Assembly (NCBI RefSeq): GCF_938018035.1 | Contig: NZ_CALIJF010000202.1 | Location: forward strand, 1-16,162 | Reading direction: 5' to 3' | Source of the DNA: an uncultured Campylobacter sp. | GTDB lineage: Bacteria > Campylobacterota > Campylobacteria > Campylobacterales > Campylobacteraceae | Length of the DNA stretch: 16,162 nucleotides | In this document: positions 1-6,892 of the stretch, in pieces | Layout: each line of letters opens with the position of its first letter | How positions within the stretch are numbered: position 1 is the first letter of the stretch | Program-made: the position numbers and the translations under genes | Notes under the pieces: model-generated | Database searches by the model: none | Seen by the model: only the letters and a program-made list of their open reading frames with translations | Told to the model about the DNA's origin: nothing

Positions 1-1906
1 CAAAAAATTCATTCTCGGCGATAACGAAATCCACGTACTAAAGGACGTAAGCTTAAATATCGAAGCGGGCGAGTTTATATCGATAATCGGGCAATCCGGA
101 AGCGGAAAATCGACGCTGATGAATATAATCGGCTGCATCGATACGCCAAGTAGCGGAAGCCATAAGATCGAAGGTCGCGAGACCGCGAATTTAAGCGGCG
201 ACGAGCTTGCGGCACTTAGAAGTAAGAAATTTGGCTTCGTTTTTCAAAAATATAATCTCATCGCCACGATGGACGCGACCGCAAACGTCTCGCTACCTGC
301 GGTTTATGCGGGCGTGGGGGCGAGCGAACGGACGAAACGAGCGGTAGAGCTTTTAAATAAGCTGGAGCTTGGCGATCGCACCAAAAATTTACCGAGCAAA
401 CTTAGCGGCGGGCAGCAGCAGCGCGTAAGTATTGCCCGCGCTCTGATAAACGGCGGCGAAGTGATTTTGGCCGACGAGCCCACCGGCGCGCTTGATAGCA
501 AAAGCGGCGAGACGGTGATGCAAATTTTAACGGCACTGCACAAAGAGGGCCACACCATCATCATAGTCACGCATGACGCGCATATTGCGGAATTTGCGGA
601 TCGTATCATCGAGATCAAAGACGGCAGAATTTTAAGCGATAAAAGAAAAGCGGAGCGGGTTTTTGAGCGCAAAAAAGAGGAGATTAAAACGAAAAATTCC
701 TTTATATTTTGCAAAGATCAGCTCATCGAAAGCTTTAAAATGTCCATTAGCGCGATATTTTCGCATAAACTAAGATCAATTTTGACGATGCTAGGCATCA
801 TCATCGGCATTGCGTCTGTTATCTGCGTAGTAGCTCTCGGTAAGGGTTCGGAGGAGAAAATTTTATCCGAGATCCGTAAAATTGGCACCAATACGATCGA
901 TATCTTTCCCGGTAAAAATTTCGGCGACGTGCGTGCGGGCTTCGTGAGCACCCTTACAATAAGCGATTCTAAAGTTTTGGCGCGCCAGCCCTACGTCGAT
1001 TATGCCACACCAAATGCTTCTGCAAGCGGTACGGCAACATATGCGAATTTAAGCTCCAAGGCTCAACTGCGCGGTGGTGGCGTGAATTCTTTGGCGGTTA
1101 ATGGCATAGATATAAAAGATGGTAGAAATTTTAGCGACGATGATATTAAAAATTCTGCCTCCGTCGCGATTATCGATCCAAACACTAAAAAAACATTTTT
1201 TAAAAATTCCGATCCGATCGGCAAGACGATTTTATTTTCGGGTAAGCCACTTAAGATCATAGGAGTTTCGGGCAAGGACAAGAACGCCTTCGGAAGCAAC
1301 GAAAATTTAAGAATTTACGCGCCGTACTCAACCGTGATGAATAAAATCACGGGCAATCGAAAAATCAGCTCTATCACCATCAAAATAAAAGACGATGTCA
1401 ATACTCAAGTGGCCGAAGAGAGCCTAACTCAGCTACTTATCCAAAGACACGGCTCGCGGGATTTTCATACGATGAACGCAGATACTATCAAACAAACAAT
1501 ACAAAGCACTACCGGCACGATGACGATTTTGATCTCATCGATTGCGGTTATCTCGCTCGTCGTCGGCGGCATCGGCGTGATGAATATCATGCTCGTAAGC
1601 GTTACCGAGCGCACGCGCGAGATCGGCATCAGAATGGCGATCGGCGCGAAGCAATCCAATATCTTGCAGCAGTTTTTGATAGAGGCGATCTTGCTTTGCT
1701 CGCTCGGCGGAGCTTTAGGAATTTTAATCGCTTTGGCGCTTGGATTTGCGTTTAATACCATAAGCCCAGATTTTGCGATGAAATTTACTACCGCACCTTT
1801 CGTGATCGCCTTTGCGGCATCGTCCGCGATCGGCATAGTTTTTGGCTATCTGCCGGCAAGAAACGCCAGCAGATTAAATCCGATAGATGCTTTAGCACAA
1901 GAATAA
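1..1906 (+). CDS. macB: MacB, macrolide/peptide efflux ATP-binding and permease protein (5' end cut by window)
   Basis: ABC transporter half of a MacA-MacB-TolC tripartite pump: it binds ATP in the cytoplasm and drives export of substrates (macrolides, peptides, lipid-like compounds in the family) from the periplasm through an outer-membrane channel. The open frame runs from base 2 without an upstream start, so the first ten or so residues lie outside; 634 residues are visible against about 640-650 in the family. Seen: Walker A GQSGSGKST (89-115), signature LSGGQQQR (401-424), Walker B VILADEPTGALDS (from 461) and the H-loop IIVTHD. A first membrane helix (LTMLGIIIGIASVICVVALG) follows, then a large periplasmic domain and three C-terminal helices with the conserved stretch VVGGIGVMNIMLVSVTERT. 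Similarity to E. coli MacB is strong along the whole length. The outer-membrane partner starts 13 bases downstream; a macA gene is expected just upstream, outside the window. An internal ATG at 119 is not the start, because Walker A lies before it. Confidence 0.96.
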   Translation, partial: KKFILGDNEIHVLKDVSLNIEAGEFISIIGQSGSGKSTLMNIIGCIDTPSSGSHKIEGRETANLSGDELAALRSKKFGFVFQKYNLIATMDATANVSLPAVYAGVGASERTKRAVELLNKLELGDRTKNLPSKLSGGQQQRVSIARALINGGEVILADEPTGALDSKSGETVMQILTALHKEGHTIIIVTHDAHIAEFADRIIEIKDGRILSDKRKAERVFERKKEEIKTKNSFIFCKDQLIESFKMSISAIFSHKLRSILTMLGIIIGIASVICVVALGKGSEEKILSEIRKIGTNTIDIFPGKNFGDVRAGFVSTLTISDSKVLARQPYVDYATPNASASGTATYANLSSKAQLRGGGVNSLAVNGIDIKDGRNFSDDDIKNSASVAIIDPNTKKTFFKNSDPIGKTILFSGKPLKIIGVSGKDKNAFGSNENLRIYAPYSTVMNKITGNRKISSITIKIKDDVNTQVAEESLTQLLIQRHGSRDFHTMNADTIKQTIQSTTGTMTILISSIAVISLVVGGIGVMNIMLVSVTERTREIGIRMAIGAKQSNILQQFLIEAILLCSLGGALGILIALALGFAFNTISPDFAMKFTTAPFVIAFAASSAIGIVFGYLPARNASRLNPIDALAQE

Positions 1907-1919
1907 ACAAGGAGAGAAA

Positions 1920-3278
1920 ATGATAAATTCCAAAGTAATTTTAAGCGGCGTTTTAGCTGTTTTTATCGGCGGTTGTGCCTCAAATCAAAGTGAGGTCGAA
2001 TTTAAGCCTGTAGAGCATTTCAAGGACGAAAATGCAAGCTATGAAATCGATACGCTGTGGTATAAAAAATATGGCGAATCATACTTAAATAAGCTTGTAG
2101 ATCAAGCCCTTGCGAATAACTACGATCTAAAAACAGCGGCTTTAAATGTTGAGAGTGCTTATGCAAATTTAGGGCTAAGTAGGGCTGATCTTTTTCCTAC
2201 GCTAAGTAGCTCGTGGAGTGCGGGCGCTAATCGCGACATAAGCACCGGCTCGAACTGGAACAAAACCTATAGTTCGGGCTTTAACGTAAGCTATGAGCTT
2301 GATCTTTTCGGCAAGATCCGCTCGGCGGTAAATGCCGAGGGCTGGAACGCTAAAGCTAGCGAGTTTGATCTCGAAAATACCCGCTTGACGCTTATAAATT
2401 CCGTCGTAAGCGGATACTTCGAGATGCTTTATCTAAACGATTCGCTAAAATGGACTAAACAAAATTTAAGCGATTACCGAGAGATCGAAAAAATAATCAA
2501 GGCAAAATACGATTACGGCAAGTCCGAGCAGCTAGATTACAGGCAGATTCAAAATTCTATCCTAGGGCTTGAAAACAAGGTCTTAAGCATCCAAAAAAAT
2601 ATCGAGGATAATCATAAATATATGAGAAATCTCATCTCCTCCAGCTTGCAATTTGATGATAACACCGATTCGATAAATTCCATAGAATTCCAAGGCGTTG
2701 ATCTAAATGTGCCTTACACGGCGCTTGCTAACCGTCCCGACATTAGAGCTGCGATCGCTAGGTTAAATTCCAGTTTTTATGATGAACAGACCGCTAAGTT
2801 AAATTTCTTTCCTAGCGTGAATTTGGGCGCAGGGCTTACTAACGGGCAAGGCGTGAGCGCTAACGATAGTTTCAAGCTAAATTTTTTAAGCGGCAACGTA
2901 AGCATAAGTCTGCCGTTTTTGGATTATGCGAGGGTTGAAAACCGCCTTAAAATTTCGGAGATCGCTTTTCGCAAAAACGTCGTAAATTATGAACAGACGC
3001 TCTCTAACGCTACGAATGAGGTGCTAAATTTATATAGAATTTACCAGATCAATCTGGCTAGCCTTAAAAATTTAAGTGCCGCTTACGATGAAAAGGCGCG
3101 TATCGCCGATCTTTACGCTGCGAAATACGAAGCAGGCTCAAGCGAGCTAAAGGATATGCTAGAAGCCCGCACCGACGCCGTAAACGCTAAGATAAACGAG
3201 CTAAATCAAAGATATTTGACGCTGCAAAATGAGGCGGCGATCTATCGCGCGATGGCAGGTAAATTTAAACGCAAATGA
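1920..3278 (+). CDS. TolC/NodT-family outer-membrane efflux lipoprotein
   Basis: Outer-membrane channel component of an efflux pump, 452 residues, the usual size of OprM/CmeC/NodT-type proteins. The N-terminus is a lipoprotein signal: a hydrophobic stretch ending in IGGC with the lipid-carrying Cys at residue 19, followed by Ala, which suits outer-membrane sorting. Family hallmarks are the pair of outer-membrane-efflux repeats, with YELDLFGKIRSAV near residue 128 and LANRPDIRAAIARLNS near residue 264, and long coiled-coil-prone helices rich in Ala, Leu, Asn and Glu. A GGAGAG ribosome site (1911-1916) precedes the ATG. It follows macB by 13 bases, so it most likely supplies the outer-membrane duct for this MacAB pump. 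Its stop overlaps the start of the next gene in an ATGA, so the two are translationally coupled. Family assignment is firm; the substrate is not readable from sequence. Confidence 0.92.
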   Translation: MINSKVILSGVLAVFIGGCASNQSEVEFKPVEHFKDENASYEIDTLWYKKYGESYLNKLVDQALANNYDLKTAALNVESAYANLGLSRADLFPTLSSSWSAGANRDISTGSNWNKTYSSGFNVSYELDLFGKIRSAVNAEGWNAKASEFDLENTRLTLINSVVSGYFEMLYLNDSLKWTKQNLSDYREIEKIIKAKYDYGKSEQLDYRQIQNSILGLENKVLSIQKNIEDNHKYMRNLISSSLQFDDNTDSINSIEFQGVDLNVPYTALANRPDIRAAIARLNSSFYDEQTAKLNFFPSVNLGAGLTNGQGVSANDSFKLNFLSGNVSISLPFLDYARVENRLKISEIAFRKNVVNYEQTLSNATNEVLNLYRIYQINLASLKNLSAAYDEKARIADLYAAKYEAGSSELKDMLEARTDAVNAKINELNQRYLTLQNEAAIYRAMAGKFKRK

Positions 3279-3628
3279 AAAAGGCTTTGATATTTTGGCT
3301 GCTTTGCGGCGCGATATTTGCTGATTGCACGGCACTAAGCGCGCAAGATGACTCAGTAAGCTTTGGTGCCAGCGCTTACGTTGCGAACGATAAACAATCA
3401 GAATTTGAGAAAAACCATAATGAAATTATGCTAAATCGTCAAAAAAATGAATTAGATAGGCAAAGCCTGCAAAATAATTTGCAACGTGAATCAAAAGGCG
3501 TAGGCGACCACGATGATTTTTCGATGAAAAAACAGCCGATGCAAGACATCAAGGAGCGAAACAATAAAAATGAGAAGGACTTAAAACTGCGCCGTAAAAA
3601 GCTGCAAGGCGACGCTTATCGGCGCTAG
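3275..3628 (+). CDS. Small exported protein of unknown function
   Basis: I do not recognise this 117-residue protein. It starts with a plausible signal peptide (MKKALIFWLLCGAIFA followed by DCTALSA), with likely cleavage around residue 23; a Cys at residue 18 does not sit in a convincing lipobox. The mature part is very hydrophilic and rich in Lys, Arg, Asn, Gln and Asp. It contains a heptad-like, coiled-coil-prone stretch (HNEIMLNRQKNELDRQSLQN) and a strongly basic C-terminus ending KKLQGDAYRR. The ATG overlaps the TGA of the efflux lipoprotein gene (ATGA), which ties its expression to the macB operon and supports it being real. A periplasmic accessory to the pump is an inference from position only. 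Confidence 0.72.
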   Translation: MKKALIFWLLCGAIFADCTALSAQDDSVSFGASAYVANDKQSEFEKNHNEIMLNRQKNELDRQSLQNNLQRESKGVGDHDDFSMKKQPMQDIKERNNKNEKDLKLRRKKLQGDAYRR

Positions 3629-3649
3629 GGCTGCTTTTGTTTATCGGTT

Positions 3650-3672
3650 TTTAAGTAAAGTTTCTATAAAAT
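3650..3672 (+). promoter_or_regulatory. Probable sigma70-type promoter for the rpmH operon
   Basis: The 75-base gap between the efflux operon and rpmH holds TATAAAAT (3665-3672), preceded by a T-rich tract with TTTTTAAG (3648-3655). This matches the Campylobacter style of promoter, which has a good -10 box, phased T-runs upstream and no conserved -35. It would place transcription start near 3678, about 25 bases before the rpmH ATG. An AAAGGA ribosome site (3692-3697) follows. No transcript data support it here. Confidence 0.5.
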
Positions 3673-3703
3673 CTCCGCTTTACATTTTCTTAAAGGAACA
3701 GTT

Positions 3704-3838
3704 ATGAAAAGAACGTACCAACCCCACAATACCCCTAAAAAGCGTACTCACGGCTTTCGCGTCCGTATGAAAACAAAAAACGGCCGCAGAGTTTTAAGCG
3801 CAAGACGCGCTAAAGGCAGAAGAAGATTGGCTGCGTAG
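3704..3838 (+). CDS. rpmH: 50S ribosomal protein L34
   Basis: This 44-residue, very basic protein is ribosomal protein L34 of the large subunit. It opens with MKRTYQPHNTPKKRTHGFR, contains RMKTKNGRRVLSARRAKGR and ends in RRRLAA, matching the family along its full length at the usual size. An AAAGGA ribosome site (3692-3697) lies 6 bases before the ATG. It is the first gene of the conserved rpmH-rnpA-yidD-yidC-jag-mnmE cluster. The rnpA reading frame is already open within the 3' end of rpmH in another frame, so the two genes probably overlap or abut. Confidence 0.97.
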   Translation: MKRTYQPHNTPKKRTHGFRVRMKTKNGRRVLSARRAKGRRRLAA

Positions 3839-4161
3839 GCGAATTTGCTGCGATAAGCGATAGCAGGGTTTTTTCGGAGGTTTATAAAAGTGCGGCAAAG
3901 TGGCATTGCGAATGCGCTGTTGTGTATTTTTTGGCTAGCGAGCAGCGTAAATTTAGCGCAGTCGCCAGTAAAAAAATAGGCAATTCAGTTACGCGAAATT
4001 ACGCTAAAAGACGTTTGCGCGCAGCGTTTTATAATCAAAAAGACGCCATTGTTAGCGGAATTTTTATATTAATCGCAAAAAAGCAGATCATAGATATGAG
4101 CTTTGAAGACATCGAGCGAAATTTAAAATGGGCGTTTAAAAAGATCGGCGCAGTAAAATGA
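3826..4161 (+). CDS. rnpA: Ribonuclease P protein component (start codon uncertain, non-canonical)
   Basis: Protein subunit of RNase P, which binds the catalytic RNA and helps process tRNA 5' ends. Seen: SKKIGNSVTRNYAKRRLRAAF, the family's basic RNR-type helix (V-x-RN-x-x-KR-x-LR), and upstream of it FSEVYKSAAKWHCECAVVYFL, which matches the N-terminal F-x-x-VY-x-x-x-K-W region. The reading frame is open from 3814, but the first ATG/GTG/TTG in it is GTG 3922, which would remove that N-terminal segment. Candidate earlier starts are ATT 3826 (inside the rpmH 3' end; gives 111 residues, close to the usual 105-120) or ATA 3853. I give the ATT start as the best guess; the conservative minimum is 3922-4161 (79 residues). 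The stop overlaps the yidD start (ATGA). The gene identity is firm, the 5' end is not. Confidence 0.85.
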   Translation: MGCVGEFAAISDSRVFSEVYKSAAKWHCECAVVYFLASEQRKFSAVASKKIGNSVTRNYAKRRLRAAFYNQKDAIVSGIFILIAKKQIIDMSFEDIERNLKWAFKKIGAVK

Positions 4162-4505
4162 AGAGATTTTTTATAGCTGCGATCGGGTTTTATCGAAAAT
4201 TTATTTCGCCTTTGCTACCGCGCTGTTGCCGTTATTATCCGAGCTGTTCGGAATACGCGCTTTATGAGTTTAAGTTTAACGGCGTCTTTGGCGCGCTCTG
4301 CGCTGTAACGGCTAGAATTTTAAGATGCAATCCGCTCTTTAGCGGTGGCATAGATTATCCGATAATCGCGCGAAATTTCAAATTTTGCGTATTTTCTAAA
4401 ATCCGCAGCAGCAATGCCTCTGTGGATAAATTTAAGCTTTGGTTCATACCATATAAAAAAAATAGATATTACGTCATACGACTAGGAGAAAATAGTGCTA
4501 GATAA
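4158..4505 (+). CDS. yidD: Membrane protein insertion efficiency factor YidD, with C-terminal extension
   Basis: Small membrane-associated protein thought to assist YidC-dependent insertion of inner-membrane proteins. The first 68 or so residues carry the family pattern: an amphipathic N-terminus (MKRFFIAAIGFYRKFISPLL), the Cys/Tyr-rich core CCRYYPSCSEYALYEF, and RILRCNPLFSGGIDYP. Most YidD proteins end soon after this (about 70-85 residues). Here the frame continues to 115 residues with a basic, aromatic tail (KLWFIPYKKNRYYVIRLG). It overlaps rnpA by 4 bases and yidC by 11 bases; the yidC ribosome site lies inside its last codons, so the three are coupled. Confidence 0.93.
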   Translation: MKRFFIAAIGFYRKFISPLLPRCCRYYPSCSEYALYEFKFNGVFGALCAVTARILRCNPLFSGGIDYPIIARNFKFCVFSKIRSSNASVDKFKLWFIPYKKNRYYVIRLGENSAR

Positions 4506-6138
4506 ACTTCCTCAATCAAAGCGCCTTGCTATCGCAATAGCAACTGCGCTCATATTTTTTGTAGCTTACGATCATTTTTATTTATCAAAAATTCGCGCCG
4601 CAATGGAGGCAAACGCAACCGCGACGCAAATCGCGCAAAAAAATGCCGCCAAGTCCGCTCCGCAAACTACCGCCGCTGGCGTGAGCGCGCAGGGAGCGAA
4701 TTTAAATACCACAAATTCCATCTCTGCACCGTTAGTGCGCGTGGTTGGCAAAGAAGCAAATTTCACGATCGACGGGCTCGGTCGCATAAGCTCGTATGTG
4801 CTAAATGATGCTAAATTCCGTGACGAAAACGGCGATGCGATAAATTTGATCGATCCTAAATCGCATTCTAAACCGCTTGAGATGCGCTTCGAGGACACGG
4901 CGTTGAATGCGATGGCTTTCGATACTCCTTACAGCGCCTCATCTAATGAGCTTGACGCACGAAATGGAGAGGCTAGCGTTACGTTAAGTCAAAGTCTAGG
5001 CGCCGTTAGCATAAATAAAATTCTTACCTTTTATCCAAATGGTAGTTATAAATTGGATCTGAAGTTAAGCGGCAATGCGCGTTATTTCATCAGCCCTGGC
5101 TCGCGTCCGAACGTAGAAGTAGATAGCTATACGGTTCACGGCGTCATCGTAGGAAAACCGGGCGAAGCTGGAATTTCAGATAAAATCGCTTCATTTTTTA
5201 CGGGCTCGCAGGCTATAAACGAAAGCGTAGAAATTTTTAAAGATGGCGATGTGGATAAAAATGAGCGAATAAGTGGGGCAAATATCGCTGCAAGCTCCGA
5301 TCGCTATTATACGACGCTATTTTACGGAGAGAGCCTGAATGCGACCGTGACTGACGCAGATAAAATTTCGCAGGTTTTCATAGGCTCAGACGGTGATCTT
5401 AGTCTTACGGGCTATATCGGCGCGAAAGATCATGCGACGCTAAACTCGATAAATCCTGCTCTTACGCACATTATCGAATACGGCTGGTTTACCTTCATCG
5501 CCCGCCCGATGTTTAAATTTCTAAACTGGTTGCACGGCTATATCGGTAACTGGGGCTGGTCGATCGTCGTGCTTACGCTCATCATCCGCCTAATCTTATT
5601 TCCGCTAAGTTACAAGGGAATGCTATCTATGAATAAGCTAAAAGATCTGGCACCTAAGATGAAGGAGCTTCAGGAGAAATATAAGGACGATAAGCAGAAG
5701 CTGCAGATGCATATGATGGATCTGTATAAGAAAAACGGCGCCAATCCGATGGGCGGCTGCTTGCCGATCCTGCTTCAGATACCGGTATTTTTCGCGATCT
5801 ACCGCGTGCTACTTAATGCGATCGAGCTAAAGGGCGCGGAGTGGGCGCTGTGGATCCACGATCTGTCACTTAAAGATCCATATTACATCCTGCCGATTAC
5901 GATGGGAATTTTGATGTTTTTACAGCAAAAGATTACGCCGACTACATTTACCGATCCGATGCAAGAGAAGATGATGAAATTCTTACCGCTCATTTTTACG
6001 GTATTTTTTGTGATGTTCCCTGCTGGTCTTACGTTATACTGGACGGTCAATAACTTCTGCTCCATTATCCAGCAATACGTCATTAATAAAGCCTTTGCTA
6101 GGCATAAACAAGCTCAAATAGCGGAGAAAAAATCATGA
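4495..6138 (+). CDS. yidC: Membrane protein insertase YidC
   Basis: Inner-membrane insertase that places membrane proteins, alone or with the Sec translocon. 547 residues, as in Gram-negative YidC. In order: an N-terminal membrane helix (LAIAIATALIFFVAYDHFYL), an Ala/Thr/Asn-rich linker, a periplasmic beta domain (about residues 75-330), then the five-helix insertase core from WGWSIVVLTLIIRLILFPLS to the C-terminus. The core includes the conserved hydrophilic-groove Arg in LIIRLILFPL, the helical hairpin KDLAPKMKELQEKYKDDKQK, NPMGGCLPILLQIPVFFAIY and FPAGLTLYWTVNN. The start is GTG 4495, supported by AGGAG (4484-4488) six bases upstream; no ATG fits. The stop overlaps the jag start (ATGA). 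Confidence 0.97.
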   Translation: MLDKLPQSKRLAIAIATALIFFVAYDHFYLSKIRAAMEANATATQIAQKNAAKSAPQTTAAGVSAQGANLNTTNSISAPLVRVVGKEANFTIDGLGRISSYVLNDAKFRDENGDAINLIDPKSHSKPLEMRFEDTALNAMAFDTPYSASSNELDARNGEASVTLSQSLGAVSINKILTFYPNGSYKLDLKLSGNARYFISPGSRPNVEVDSYTVHGVIVGKPGEAGISDKIASFFTGSQAINESVEIFKDGDVDKNERISGANIAASSDRYYTTLFYGESLNATVTDADKISQVFIGSDGDLSLTGYIGAKDHATLNSINPALTHIIEYGWFTFIARPMFKFLNWLHGYIGNWGWSIVVLTLIIRLILFPLSYKGMLSMNKLKDLAPKMKELQEKYKDDKQKLQMHMMDLYKKNGANPMGGCLPILLQIPVFFAIYRVLLNAIELKGAEWALWIHDLSLKDPYYILPITMGILMFLQQKITPTTFTDPMQEKMMKFLPLIFTVFFVMFPAGLTLYWTVNNFCSIIQQYVINKAFARHKQAQIAEKKS

Positions 6139-6890
6139 TAATTGAAGCAGAAAATTTAAAAGACGCATATAATAAAGCAGCAGCTGAGCTGGAATGTTCA
6201 GTAACGCAACTTAATGTGCGCGTGCTGCAGCATCCAAGCGGTGGATTTTTGGGCTTTTTTAAGAAAAATGCCGTAATAGAAGCGGTTTTGGAAGGGGAGA
6301 AATTTAGCGAAAATCCGGAACTTAACGCCCCGCAAAATAAAGTCGGCAAAGCAGAGAGAAGGCAGGGCGACAAATCAGAGTTTCAAAGTCCTCGCACCAC
6401 GCATTCTAAACATCGCAAAGAAAAGCAAAAGGGCGTTGTGACGGATGAAATTTTATCCGATATCAAAGAAAAGCTATCTGCACTTTTCAGATCAAGCGAG
6501 TTTAATATCGAAGTTAGCGATGTTAGCAAAATCGACGAAAATACCGTCTATATCAAGCTACAAGGCGAGGATAGCGCGCTTTTGATAGGCAAAGAGGGGC
6601 ACCGCTACAAGGCACTTTCGTATATGATTTACAACTGGATCAGCATCAGATACGATCTTGCTGTGGTTTTTGAAATCGCGGAATTTTTACAAAATCAAGA
6701 ACGATTTATCGATTCTTATGTAAATGCGCTCGTGGAACGCTCCGGAAATGAGCGTATCGTCACGAAGGCTTTTGATGGCGCATTTATCAAAATCGTAGCC
6801 GACAAGCTAAAACAAGCATATCCGGATCGTTTCGTGGGTATCAAATCCACGCGTAGCGGCAAAATCGTCATCGTAGACGAAAAAAGCTAA
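6135..6890 (+). CDS. jag: Jag/KhpB-type RNA-binding protein
   Basis: 251-residue protein with the Jag layout: an N-terminal Jag-N domain (residues 1-50, with VRVLQHPSGGFLGFFKKNAV), a charged linker of about 55 residues, and a type II KH domain with the GxxG loop as GKEG (residues 152-155). Family members bind RNA and influence cell-envelope processes; they are nearly always encoded next to yidC, as here (4-nt overlap). The C-terminus sits where an R3H domain is found in other Jag proteins. However, no Arg-x3-His motif is visible, and there is no His after the KH loop, so this part is divergent or non-functional as an R3H domain. mnmE starts two bases after the stop. Confidence 0.88.
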   Translation: MIIEAENLKDAYNKAAAELECSVTQLNVRVLQHPSGGFLGFFKKNAVIEAVLEGEKFSENPELNAPQNKVGKAERRQGDKSEFQSPRTTHSKHRKEKQKGVVTDEILSDIKEKLSALFRSSEFNIEVSDVSKIDENTVYIKLQGEDSALLIGKEGHRYKALSYMIYNWISIRYDLAVVFEIAEFLQNQERFIDSYVNALVERSGNERIVTKAFDGAFIKIVADKLKQAYPDRFVGIKSTRSGKIVIVDEKS

Positions 6891-6892
6891 TC

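Noticed and set aside
3599..3703. Rho-independent terminator after the efflux operon
   Set aside because: No stable GC-rich stem followed by a T-run could be found; only short imperfect pairings.
3848..3874. Possible terminator or attenuator: CTGC...GCAG followed by six T bases just after rpmH
   Set aside because: The stem is only 4 base pairs with an 11-base loop, and the T-run is part of the conserved rnpA codons (V-F-S); too weak to call.
3876..3979. GGAGG ribosome site followed by GTG 3890, a possible small ORF
   Set aside because: It gives only 29 codons in a frame other than rnpA, overlaps conserved rnpA coding sequence, and the GGAGG is explained by the Ser-Glu-Val codons.
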